Positions 17,713-24,992 of a stretch of 44,289 nt of DNA are shown here, piece after piece. A model generated the notes under the pieces. The model was not told the origin of the DNA. It did no database searches and saw only the letters and a program-made list of their open reading frames with translations. Positions within the stretch are counted from its first letter, which is position 1. Each line of letters begins with the position of its first letter. Source of the DNA: Streptomyces rimosus subsp. rimosus (GTDB taxonomy: Bacteria > Actinomycetota > Actinomycetes > Streptomycetales > Streptomycetaceae); NCBI RefSeq assembly GCF_000720725.1, contig NZ_JOCQ01000070.1, forward strand, positions 1-44,289, read 5' to 3'. The position numbers and the translations under genes were made by a program.

Positions 17713-18622
17713 GATCGAGGCCCGTCATCTGCGCGTGCTGCGCGCCGTCGCCCGGACCGGCTCCTTCTCCGCCGCGGCGCGGGAGCTGGGCTGCACCCAG
17801 CCCGCCGTCAGCCAGCAGATGAAGGCGCTGGAGCAGTCCGCGGGCACGCCGCTGCTGATCCGTACGGGCCGCGAGATGCGCCTGACGCAGGCGGGCGAGG
17901 CGCTGGTACGGCACGCCACCGGCATCCTGGCCGGGCTGACCGCCGCCGAGGAGGAGGTCGCGGCCATCGCGGGCCTGCGGGCCGGGCGGGTACGGCTGGT
18001 CTCCTTCCCCTCCGGCAGTTCGACGCTGGTGCCCACCGCGCTGGCCGCCATGCGCGCCGCCCACCCCGGCACCCGCGTCTCCCTGGTCGAGGCCGAGCCG
18101 CCGCGCTCCATCGAGATGCTGCGCAACGGCGACTGCGAGATCGCGCTCGCCTTCCGTTACCCGGACGTGCGCGGCGCGGACCCCGCCGCCGACGCGGAGT
18201 GGGACGACCTGATCGTGCGTCCCGTCCTGGTCGACCGGCTGGTGGGCCTGGTCCCGGAGGCCCATCCCCTCGCCGGGGCCGGTACGGCGCGCTTCACCGA
18301 CCTGGCCGGCGAACCGTGGATCGCGGGCTGCCCGCGCTGCCGGCGGCACCTGGTCGAGGTCTGCGAGGGCGCCGGGTTCACCCCGCGCATCGACTTCGCG
18401 ACGGACGACTACCCGGCGGTGATCGGCCTGGTCGGCGCGGGCCTGGGGGTCGCGGTGCTGCCGGAGCTGGCGCTGGAGTCGGTACGGGCCAAGGGGGTGC
18501 GTACGGTCACGATGGAGCCGTGCGTACAGCGCGAGGTCGTGGCGCTCACCCTGCCGGACCTGGCGCAGGTCCCGGCGGTCGAGGCGATGCTCGGGCGGCT
18601 CGCGGGGGCTGTGCGCCGCTGA
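17711..18622 (+). CDS. LysR-family transcriptional regulator
   Basis: 303 aa. N-terminal HTH (about 1-60): RHLRVLRAVARTGSFSAAARELGCTQPAVSQQMKALEQ, typical of LysR. The linker helix is followed by a two-lobed effector domain (about 90-300). An unusual CPRC pair (WIAGCPRCRRHL, about residue 205) lies in the effector domain, which could make the protein thiol- or metal-responsive. It is divergent from the MOSC gene and probably controls it. The effector is unknown. Confidence 0.94.
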   Translation: MIEARHLRVLRAVARTGSFSAAARELGCTQPAVSQQMKALEQSAGTPLLIRTGREMRLTQAGEALVRHATGILAGLTAAEEEVAAIAGLRAGRVRLVSFPSGSSTLVPTALAAMRAAHPGTRVSLVEAEPPRSIEMLRNGDCEIALAFRYPDVRGADPAADAEWDDLIVRPVLVDRLVGLVPEAHPLAGAGTARFTDLAGEPWIAGCPRCRRHLVEVCEGAGFTPRIDFATDDYPAVIGLVGAGLGVAVLPELALESVRAKGVRTVTMEPCVQREVVALTLPDLAQVPAVEAMLGRLAGAVRR

Positions 18623-18775
18623 GTCGGGCAGGGACCCGCGGGGGCTGGCGGGAGCCGCCGGGGAGGCTGCGAGAAGCGGCGGGGCCGGGGGCCGGGCCGC
18701 GCCCTGCTGCCACCTGCTCCGGATCGCCGCGCCCCCGCTGCGCCGTCCGGGTGAAATATCCGAGGAAACGTTTCT

Positions 18776-19108
18776 TCAGGCGCTGTCGGCGCCACGGTGC
18801 CCGACCGCGGCCGTCGCCGGGACCAGCCGGTGCCGCGCCCGGCCCATCAGCTCTTCGCGCTCGTCCTCGGTCAGCCCGCCCCAGACCCCGTACGGCTCGC
18901 GGACCGCGAGCGCGTGGGCCGCGCACTGGGCGCGTACCGGGCAGCGCATGCACACCTCTTTCGCCGAGGTCTCGCGCGCGCTGCGGGCGGCGCCGCGCTC
19001 GCCCTCGGGGTGGAAGAAGAGCGAACTGTCCACGCCACGGCACGCGGCGAGCAGCTGCCAGTCCCACAGGTCTGCGTTCGGGCCCGGGAGGCGGGAGAAA
19101 TCGGCCAT
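18776..19108 (-). CDS. whiD: WhiB-family iron-sulfur regulator WhiD
   Basis: 110 aa from ATG 19106-19108 (MADFSRLPGPN). The four cysteines Cys23, Cys53, Cys56 and Cys62 in the C-X29-C-X2-C-X5-C pattern ligate a 4Fe-4S cluster; GVWGG follows in the beta-turn, then a basic C-terminal helix. From memory the sequence matches Streptomyces coelicolor WhiD (112 aa) over nearly all its length. WhiD is needed late in sporulation for septation and spore maturation, and WhiB-like proteins act by binding region 4 of the principal sigma factor. It is divergent from bldM across 379 bp, an arrangement conserved in Streptomyces. An ATG at 19162 would add 18 residues and is unlikely. Confidence 0.97.
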   Translation of the reverse strand: MADFSRLPGPNADLWDWQLLAACRGVDSSLFFHPEGERGAARSARETSAKEVCMRCPVRAQCAAHALAVREPYGVWGGLTEDEREELMGRARHRLVPATAAVGHRGADSA

Positions 19109-19157
19109 TGCTAGTCCCCTCGAAGCGGTACCGGTTCGGGCTCGGTGCTCACGACCG

Positions 19158-19182
19158 TACATCTACTGTCTAAGTAGATGTA
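19158..19182. promoter_or_regulatory. Perfect 10-bp inverted repeat upstream of whiD
   Basis: TACATCTACT (19158-19167) and AGTAGATGTA (19173-19182) with a 5-bp centre, about 50 bp upstream of the whiD start. It stands in AT-rich sequence unlike its surroundings. It is a likely operator or a hairpin in the whiD leader; the binding protein is unknown. Confidence 0.7.
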
Positions 19183-19336
19183 AATATGACTCATTGCGAA
19201 TCTAGCCACAGACACTGTGAAAATGGAAGAAAAGCCACCAAATAGGGCATAGCGGCGGGAAGTGGGTCGGTAATCGGCCTTCGGTCTTCTGCGTGTCCGG
19301 GCCCTCACGTAGAGTGTCGAAGTCGGCCGGCCAACC

Positions 19337-19364
19337 CGTAACTCTTTCGAGTGACCATCGTTGA
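19337..19364 (+). promoter_or_regulatory. Sigma-BldN type promoter of bldM
   Basis: CGTAAC (19337-19342), 16-nt spacer, CGTTGA (19359-19364). This matches the sigma-BldN consensus known for bldM in Streptomyces. It lies about 120 bp upstream of the bldM start, leaving a long leader. Confidence 0.88.
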
Positions 19365-19487
19365 GAGGGCGGAAGCGGTTGATGGAGGTAGTCCTCGGGC
19401 AGGTGTCCGACGCCGTCGATCGCTGAGGTGACGATACGTACCAGCCTGGAGGCTCAAGGTGACGCGCATCAGCTGCGGAGGGCGGTC

Positions 19488-20099
19488 ATGACATCCGTCC
19501 TCGTCTGTGACGACTCCCCGCTTGCCCGAGAGGCGCTCCGCCGCGCGGTCGCGACCGTGCCCGGTGTAGAGCGTGTGACGACGGCGGCCAACGGCGAGGA
19601 AGTCCTCCGCCGCTGGGGCGCCGACCGCTCCGATCTGATCTTGATGGATGTGCGGATGCCCGGACTGGGGGGTGTCGAGACGGTGCGCCGCCTGCTCTCC
19701 GCCGATCCGGGCGCCCGCATCATCATGCTCACGGTCGCCGAGGATCTGGACGGGGTCGCGCTGGCGGTCGCCGCCGGTGCCCGCGGCTATCTGCACAAGG
19801 ACGCCTCGCGCGCCGAGCTGCGCGCGACGGTCACCCAGGCGCTGGCCGATCCCACCTGGCGGCTCGCCCCGCGCCGGCTGCGGTCCGCCGAGATGGGGGC
19901 GGCGCCGACGCTGACCGCGCGCGAGATCCAGGTTCTGGAGGGCATGAGCCACGGCCGCTCCAACGCGGAGATCGGACGTGAGCTGTTCCTCTCCGAGGAC
20001 ACCGTCAAGACCCATGCCCGGCGGCTGTTCAAGAAGCTCGGCGCCTCCGACCGGGCCCACGCGGTCGCGCTCGGATTCCGCTGGGGCCTGGTCCGCTAG
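19488..20099 (+). CDS. bldM: Orphan response regulator BldM
   Basis: 203 aa from ATG 19488 (GGAGGG six nt upstream). Receiver domain with D8/D9, Asp54 in LILMDVRMPGLGG, Thr in MLTVAED and Lys in YLHKDAS. It is joined to a NarL/LuxR-type HTH (about 140-203) containing TAREIQVLEGMSHGRSNAEI and TVKTHARRLFKKLGASDR. It is collinear with S. coelicolor BldM as I recall it. BldM is an atypical regulator whose Asp54 is dispensable; as a homodimer, or as a heterodimer with WhiI, it activates genes for aerial hyphae and sporulation. There is no partner kinase nearby, as expected. An upstream ATG (19428) would add 20 residues not present in BldM. Confidence 0.98.
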   Translation: MTSVLVCDDSPLAREALRRAVATVPGVERVTTAANGEEVLRRWGADRSDLILMDVRMPGLGGVETVRRLLSADPGARIIMLTVAEDLDGVALAVAAGARGYLHKDASRAELRATVTQALADPTWRLAPRRLRSAEMGAAPTLTAREIQVLEGMSHGRSNAEIGRELFLSEDTVKTHARRLFKKLGASDRAHAVALGFRWGLVR

Positions 20100-20137
20100 G
20101 ACGGCCGTGACGTGCAGCGATGCGGGGGAATGAGGGT

Positions 20138-20163
20138 CCCCGCCCGCCCTGTGGCGGGCGGGG
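20138..20163 (+). terminator. Hairpin terminator after bldM
   Basis: CCCCGCCCGCC (20138-20148) and GGCGGGCGGGG (20153-20163), a perfect 11-bp stem with a 4-nt loop, 39 nt after the bldM stop. Confidence 0.85.
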
Positions 20164-20380
20164 CGGCGGGCGGCCTCGCGGGCGCCGGTCACCGAGCGGC
20201 ATCTCGGTTCCGCGCGCGGTGCCGCATCCTTGAGGTATGGAGTTCCTCGGGGACGGGCCGATCCGGTGCGAGGGGAGGGCGCGGGAGATGACAGCCGGCG
20301 CACCTGCCGCTCATAACGCTTCGGTGCACAAGTACGGACCTGATGCCGCGGATCGCGCCGCGCCAAGGCACCATGGACCG

Positions 20381-20956
20381 ATGCGCGATGACGGGATTCA
20401 GGAGATCGGCGATCTCGTCGCACGCGCCGTGGAAGGGGATCGCCGGGCCACCCACGACCTGCTGGCCCACGTGCATCCGCTCGCGCTGCGCTACTGCCGT
20501 ACCCGGCTGTCCCGGCTGCCGGGTGACGCGCGCCACTTCGTGGAGGACCTGGCGCAGGAGGTCTGCGTCGCGGTGCTCTGCGCGCTGCCGCGCTACCGGG
20601 ACACCGGGAAGCCCTTCGAGGCGTTCGTCTTCGCCATCGCCGCCCACAAGGTCGCCGACCTCCAGCGGGCCGCGATGCGCGGCCCGGGCAGTACGGCCGT
20701 GCCGTCCAACGAGATGCCCGAACAGCCGGACGACTCGCTCGGCCCCGAGGAGCGGGCGCTGCTCAGCAGCGACGCCGAGTGGGCCAAGAAGCTGCTGGCC
20801 AACCTCCCGGAGAACCAGCGCGAGCTGGTGCTGCTGCGGGTCGCGGTCGGGCTGACGGCCGAGGAGACCGGGCAGATGCTGGGGATGTCGCCGGGCGCGG
20901 TGCGGGTCGCGCAGCACCGGGCGCTGAGCCGGCTGCGGGCGCTGGCCGAGCAGTAG
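20381..20956 (+). CDS. shbA: ECF-like RNA polymerase sigma factor, SigD/ShbA group
   Basis: 191 aa from ATG 20381 (MRDDGIQEIGDL). Region 2 is at about 30-105 (HFVEDLAQEVCVAVL ... FVFAIAAHKVADLQR) and region 4 at about 135-190 (LPENQRELVLLR ... MSPGAVRVAQHRALSRLRAL). No anti-sigma gene or sensor domain is adjacent. Its place between a whiB gene and guaB is the same as sigD in M. tuberculosis. In Streptomyces the corresponding gene has been described as ShbA, which drives transcription of the principal sigma gene hrdB; I assign the symbol on synteny and length, not on a search. In-frame starts at 20237 and 20288 exist; the latter follows GGGAGG and cannot be excluded. Confidence 0.85.
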   Translation: MRDDGIQEIGDLVARAVEGDRRATHDLLAHVHPLALRYCRTRLSRLPGDARHFVEDLAQEVCVAVLCALPRYRDTGKPFEAFVFAIAAHKVADLQRAAMRGPGSTAVPSNEMPEQPDDSLGPEERALLSSDAEWAKKLLANLPENQRELVLLRVAVGLTAEETGQMLGMSPGAVRVAQHRALSRLRALAEQ

Positions 20957-21200
20957 GCGTACGGGCGCGGTCCGCCGTTGCGCGGGCCGGTGTTCGGCGG
21001 ATGCCGGAGTCCGGGCGGGCGGGCGGCCCGGGGGAACGTACAGTCGAAGCAACATGCAGCCGTAGGAACGCACGTCCGCGCCGCCGCCCATTCATAGGAA
21101 CACACAAGTGATGTGCTCCTCACCGGTGGTGGAATGGGACGCCTGTGGTGGCCGTTAGCATGGGTGTCCGCGCTGAGGCAAGACCATTTGGGAAGGTGTC

Positions 21201-22703
21201 ATGACTGACAACGTCGACGGAATGCCCGCCAAATTCGCGATGCTCGGTCTGACATATGACGACGTGCTGCTGCTGCCCGGCGCCTCCGAGGTGCTGCCGA
21301 ACGCGGTCGACACCTCGTCCCGGGTCTCGCGCAACGTCCGGGTGAACATCCCGCTGCTGTCCGCCGCCATGGACAAGGTCACCGAGGCGCGGATGGCGAT
21401 CGCCATGGCGCGGCAGGGCGGCGCGGGCGTGCTGCACCGCAACCTGTCCATCGAGGACCAGGCCAACCAGGTCGACCTGGTCAAGCGCTCCGAGTCCGGC
21501 ATGGTCACCGACCCGATCACGGTCCGCCCGGACGCCACCCTGGTCGAGGCGGACGCGCTGTGCGCGAAGTTCCGCATCAGCGGCGTGCCGGTCACCGACG
21601 AGGCGGGCAAGCTGCTGGGCATCGTCACCAACCGCGACATGGCCTTCGAGCTGGACCGCAGCCGCCAGGTGCGCGAGGTCATGACCCCGATGCCGCTGGT
21701 CACCGGCAAGGTCGGCATCTCCGGCGAGGACGCCATCGAGCTGCTGCGCCGCCACAAGATCGAGAAGCTGCCGCTGGTCGACGCGGCGGGCGTGCTCAAG
21801 GGCCTGATCACGGTCAAGGACTTCGTGAAGGCCGAGAAGTACCCGAACGCGGCCAAGGACTCCGAGGGCCGCCTGGTCGTCGGTGCCGCGGTGGGCGTCG
21901 GCGCCGAGGCGTACGACCGGGCCCAGGCGCTCGTCGAGGCCGGCGCCGACTTCCTGGTCGTGGACAGCGCGCACGGCCACAGCCGCGGCATCCTCGACAT
22001 GATCGCCAAGGTGAAGTCCAACATCCAGGTCGACGTGGTCGGCGGCAACGTCGCCACCCGCGACGGCGCCCAGGCGCTGATCGACGCCGGCGCGGACGGC
22101 ATCAAGGTCGGCGTCGGCCCCGGCTCGATCTGCACCACCCGTGTCGTCGCCGGTGTGGGCGTACCGCAGGTCACCGCGATCTACGAGGCCGCGCAGGCGG
22201 CGAACGCGGCGGGCGTCCCGCTGATCGGCGACGGCGGCCTGCAGTTCTCCGGTGACATCGCCAAGGCCATCGCGGCCGGCGCGGACACCGTCATGCTGGG
22301 CTCGCTGCTGGCCGGCTGCGAGGAGTCGCCGGGCGAGATGGTCTTCATCAACGGCAAGCAGTTCAAGTCGTACCGCGGCATGGGCTCGCTCGGCGCGATG
22401 CAGTCCCGCGGCCAGGCGCGCTCCTTCTCCAAGGACCGCTACTTCCAGGACAACGTCCTGTCCGAGGACAAGCTCGTCCCCGAGGGCATCGAGGGCCAGG
22501 TCCCCTACCGCGGCCCGCTCGGCTCGGTGGCCCACCAGCTCGTCGGCGGCCTGCGCGCCTCCATGGGCTACGTCGGCTCCGCGAACATCGAGGAGCTGAA
22601 GGACAAGGGCCGCTTCGTCCGCATCACGGCCGCGGGCCTGAAGGAGAGCCACCCGCACGACGTCCAGATGGTGACCGAGGCGCCGAACTACGCGCGGCGG
22701 TGA
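21201..22703 (+). CDS. guaB: Inosine-5'-monophosphate dehydrogenase
   Basis: 500 aa from ATG 21201 with GGGAAGG about 6 nt upstream. TIM barrel interrupted by a CBS pair (about 100-215: MVTDPITVRPDATLVEAD ... LPLVDAAGVLKGLITVKDFV). The active-site loop GVGPGSICTTRVVAG carries catalytic Cys311. DGGLQFSGDIAKAIAAGAD and the flap YRGMGSLGAMQSRG follow. It converts IMP to XMP with NAD, the committed step to GMP, in the cytoplasm. It is followed by a small ORF and by guaB3 in the same direction. The extreme codon bias suggests high expression. Confidence 0.98.
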   Translation: MTDNVDGMPAKFAMLGLTYDDVLLLPGASEVLPNAVDTSSRVSRNVRVNIPLLSAAMDKVTEARMAIAMARQGGAGVLHRNLSIEDQANQVDLVKRSESGMVTDPITVRPDATLVEADALCAKFRISGVPVTDEAGKLLGIVTNRDMAFELDRSRQVREVMTPMPLVTGKVGISGEDAIELLRRHKIEKLPLVDAAGVLKGLITVKDFVKAEKYPNAAKDSEGRLVVGAAVGVGAEAYDRAQALVEAGADFLVVDSAHGHSRGILDMIAKVKSNIQVDVVGGNVATRDGAQALIDAGADGIKVGVGPGSICTTRVVAGVGVPQVTAIYEAAQAANAAGVPLIGDGGLQFSGDIAKAIAAGADTVMLGSLLAGCEESPGEMVFINGKQFKSYRGMGSLGAMQSRGQARSFSKDRYFQDNVLSEDKLVPEGIEGQVPYRGPLGSVAHQLVGGLRASMGYVGSANIEELKDKGRFVRITAAGLKESHPHDVQMVTEAPNYARR

Positions 22704-22738
22704 GCCGGTAGATCCGGGCACCGGTTCGAGGGGGGCGG

Positions 22739-23011
22739 ATGTTGTACTCGGTGAGTTACAGCGAACGTGCGGCCCACGTCCGTGACGGCCTTCCCGAAGA
22801 CCGCGGAGCTCTGCTGGAGCGGGGCCTCAGGAAGCTGGCGGACGACCCGCGGCCGGAGGTCTCGCTACCGCTCTCGAAGGACGGGAACACCCGGTCGCTG
22901 GCGCTCACCGAGAACATCGCGATCGAGTACGTCATCAGCGAGGGCCTGCTGATCGTCCTCATGGTCCGTGTCGTGGACACCTCGCGGGTGCTCCTCGAAA
23001 ACGAGGAGTGA
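22739..23011 (+). CDS. Small RelE/ParE-fold-like hypothetical protein
   Basis: 90 aa from ATG 22739 after the ribosome binding site GAGGGGGG. It begins with YSVSYSERAAHVRDGLPEDRG, then a helical stretch (LLERGLRKLADDPRPEVS), a basic turn and a beta-hairpin ending in IEYVISEGLLIVLMVRVVD. The order helix-helix-strands, the spacing and the 'LxxLAxDPRP' phrase resemble RelE/ParE toxins, but catalytic RelE residues are not obvious. No antitoxin-sized ORF is adjacent on either side. It sits 35 bp after guaB and before guaB3, so it may be co-transcribed. Function not assigned. Confidence 0.72.
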   Translation: MLYSVSYSERAAHVRDGLPEDRGALLERGLRKLADDPRPEVSLPLSKDGNTRSLALTENIAIEYVISEGLLIVLMVRVVDTSRVLLENEE

Positions 23012-23024
23012 TCAAGCCCTGATA

Positions 23025-23060
23025 CGTCCCCGGCGTCCCCGGTCGGGGATACTGGGGACG
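23025..23060 (+). promoter_or_regulatory. Nested hairpin in the guaB3 leader
   Basis: Outer arms CGTCCCC (23025-23031) and GGGGACG (23054-23060); inner arms TCCCC (23036-23040) and GGGGA (23045-23049). It ends 23 nt before the guaB3 start codon. It could be a terminator for the small ORF or an attenuator-like leader structure. Confidence 0.5.
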
Positions 23061-23083
23061 TAATCGTATGGAAGGGCCAACAC

Positions 23084-24211
23084 GTGACTGAGATCGAGAT
23101 CGGGCGCGGCAAGCGCGGCCGCCGGGCTTACGCCTTCGACGACATCGCCGTCGTACCGAGTCGGCGCACCCGCGACCCGAAGGAGGTCTCGATCGCCTGG
23201 CAGATCGATGCCTACCGCTTCGAGCTGCCGTTCCTGGCGGCCCCGATGGACTCGGTCGTCTCGCCGCAGACCGCGATCCGCATCGGCGAGCTGGGCGGCC
23301 TGGGCGTGCTGAACCTGGAAGGGCTCTGGACACGCTACGAGGACCCGGAGCCGCTGCTCGCGGAGATCGCGGAGCTGGACGGCGAGGCCGCCACCAAGCG
23401 ACTTCAGGAGATCTACGCCGCGCCGATCAAGGAAGAGCTGATCGGGCAGCGCATCAAGGAGGTGCGCGACTCCGGTGTGGTCACCGCCGCCGCGCTCTCG
23501 CCGCAGCGGACGGCCGAGTTCTCCAAGGCCGTCGTGGACGCGGGCGTGGACATCTTCGTGATCCGCGGCACCACCGTCTCCGCGGAGCACGTCTCCTCGG
23601 CCGCCGAGCCGCTGAACCTGAAGCAGTTCATCTACGAGCTGGACGTCCCGGTGATCGTCGGCGGCTGCGCCACGTACACCGCGGCCCTGCACCTGATGCG
23701 CACCGGCGCGGCGGGTGTGCTGGTGGGCTTCGGCGGCGGCGCCGCGCACACCACCCGTAACGTGCTCGGCATCCAGGTGCCGATGGCGACCGCGGTGGCC
23801 GACGTGGCCGCCGCCCGCCGGGACTACATGGACGAGTCCGGCGGCCGCTACGTCCACGTGATCGCGGACGGCGGCGTGGGCTGGTCGGGCGACCTGCCCA
23901 AGGCCATCGCCTGCGGCGCGGACGCGGTCATGATGGGCTCGCCGCTGGCGCGCGCCACGGACGCGCCGGGCCGCGGCCACCACTGGGGCATGGAGGCCGT
24001 CCACCCGGACGTGCCGCGCGGCAAGCGCATGGACCTGGGCGCGGTCGGCACCACCGAGGAGATCCTGTGCGGTCCCTCGAACACGCCGGACGGTTCGATG
24101 AACTTCTTCGGTGCGCTGCGCCGGGCGATGGCGACCACGGGGTACTCCGAGCTGAAGGAGTTCCAGCGGGTCGAGGTGACGGTGGCGCCGTCGCAGCACG
24201 ACAAGCGCTGA
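23084..24211 (+). CDS. guaB3: GuaB3-family IMP dehydrogenase-related protein
   Basis: 375 aa from GTG 23084 (GAAGGG 8 nt upstream). It has the IMPDH-like TIM barrel (FDDIAVVPSRRT; FLAAPMDSVVSP; GGLGVLNLEGLWTRY; VIADGGVGWSGDLPKAIACGADAVMMG) but no CBS domains. The loop equivalent to the catalytic-cysteine loop reads GFGGGAAHTTRNVLG: His222 stands where IMPDH has Cys. The ortholog Rv3410c of M. tuberculosis also lacks a canonical cysteine loop, as I recall. GuaB3 enzymes from cyanobacteria have been reported to act as GMP reductases; whether the Cys-less actinobacterial form is catalytic is unclear. Linked to guaB as in mycobacteria. Confidence 0.93.
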   Translation: MTEIEIGRGKRGRRAYAFDDIAVVPSRRTRDPKEVSIAWQIDAYRFELPFLAAPMDSVVSPQTAIRIGELGGLGVLNLEGLWTRYEDPEPLLAEIAELDGEAATKRLQEIYAAPIKEELIGQRIKEVRDSGVVTAAALSPQRTAEFSKAVVDAGVDIFVIRGTTVSAEHVSSAAEPLNLKQFIYELDVPVIVGGCATYTAALHLMRTGAAGVLVGFGGGAAHTTRNVLGIQVPMATAVADVAAARRDYMDESGGRYVHVIADGGVGWSGDLPKAIACGADAVMMGSPLARATDAPGRGHHWGMEAVHPDVPRGKRMDLGAVGTTEEILCGPSNTPDGSMNFFGALRRAMATTGYSELKEFQRVEVTVAPSQHDKR

Positions 24212-24225
24212 GCCACAGCTCGTGG

Positions 24226-24274
24226 ACGGGAAGGGCCCGGACCGCACACTCCGTGCGGTCCGGGCCCTTCCCGT
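24226..24274. terminator. 22-bp perfect hairpin terminator between guaB3 and the membrane protein gene
   Basis: The left arm 24226-24247 (begins ACGGGAAGGG) is exactly complementary to the right arm 24253-24274 around the loop ACTCC. The genes converge here, so it can serve both. Confidence 0.92.
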
Positions 24275-24284
24275 CGTGCGGGTG

Positions 24285-24812
24285 TCAGCCGCCCAGCTTC
24301 TTGGTGACCTGGAAGCCGCCGGCCCCGGCCAGCAGGTAGAAGACCGCGTCGATCGGGCCGAGGTAGTCCTTCCACGCGGCGTGGACCAGGTCGAGGTGGC
24401 CGGTGGCGACCTCCGGCAGCCCGATGTGCAGGACATCGGCCGTGATCAGGGCGATGCCGAAGACCTGGCCGAGGTAGAGGCCGGCCAGGCCGAGCACCGC
24501 GCCGACCACCGGCAGCGCCGCGCTGCGGCCGCCCACCTTGCCCAGTACGGCGCCGATCAGCGCGCCGACGGCGAGCGCCGCGTAACCGATCGAGGCGCCG
24601 TCCACGGCCTTGAGCACCGCGCCGTACACACCGGCCGCGACCAGTGTGGTGACGACGCCGAGCAGCACGGCCAGTCCGGCGCTGCCGCGGCGCGCGGGCG
24701 GCGGGGCCATCGGTGCCGGGAAGCCGCCCGGTGCGGGAGCGCCGTACGGAGCCTGCGGCGGCTGGTGGGGCTGCTGCGGCTGCTGAGGCGCGGACGGCCA
24801 GGGCTGGCTCAT
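24285..24812 (-). CDS. Small membrane protein with Pro/Gln-rich N-terminus, unknown function
   Basis: 175 aa from ATG 24810-24812. Residues 1-42 are Gln/Pro/Ala-rich (repeated PQQPQQP, then GAPAPGGFPAP), as in many Streptomyces tail-anchored or multi-TM proteins. Then come RRGSAGLAVLLG and about four hydrophobic segments, including LAVLLGVVTTLVAAGVYGAVL, ALAVGALIGAVLGKVGG and VVGAVLGLAGLYLGQVFG. The C-terminal part contains DLVHAAWKDYLGPIDAVFYLLAGAGGFQ. Not recognised as a characterised family. It is alone in its transcription unit, with a TetR-like palindrome about 100 bp upstream. Confidence 0.85.
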   Translation of the reverse strand: MSQPWPSAPQQPQQPHQPPQAPYGAPAPGGFPAPMAPPPARRGSAGLAVLLGVVTTLVAAGVYGAVLKAVDGASIGYAALAVGALIGAVLGKVGGRSAALPVVGAVLGLAGLYLGQVFGIALITADVLHIGLPEVATGHLDLVHAAWKDYLGPIDAVFYLLAGAGGFQVTKKLGG

Positions 24813-24910
24813 GTTCTTCCCCCGGGAGAGACCGTCGCGGTGCCCGTGCGGCACCGGGGACCGGTCGGTGTGATGGACGCGCATACGGGTGATGCGCGGT
24901 CACAAATTAA

Positions 24911-24922
24911 CAGACCGGTCTG
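24911..24922. promoter_or_regulatory. CAGACCGGTCTG palindrome, TetR-type operator candidate
   Basis: Perfect 12-bp palindrome in an unusually AT-rich stretch (24902-24950) upstream of the small membrane protein gene. The CAGACCGGTCTG core resembles operators of TetR-family repressors in actinomycetes. No TetR gene is in the window. Confidence 0.5.
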
Positions 24923-24992
24923 ACATGTCCACTATGAATATATCCCGGACGGTATCCGCGGGGTGTTCCGGAGCCGCGGCTCGGAGCCGCGT

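Noticed and set aside
18765..18774. GAAACGTTTC palindrome resembling a LacI-family operator
   Set aside because: It lies between the ends of two convergent genes, not at a promoter, and is only 10 bp long.
21120..22721. 533-codon minus-strand frame across guaB
   Set aside because: Antisense shadow of guaB with no recognisable domain.
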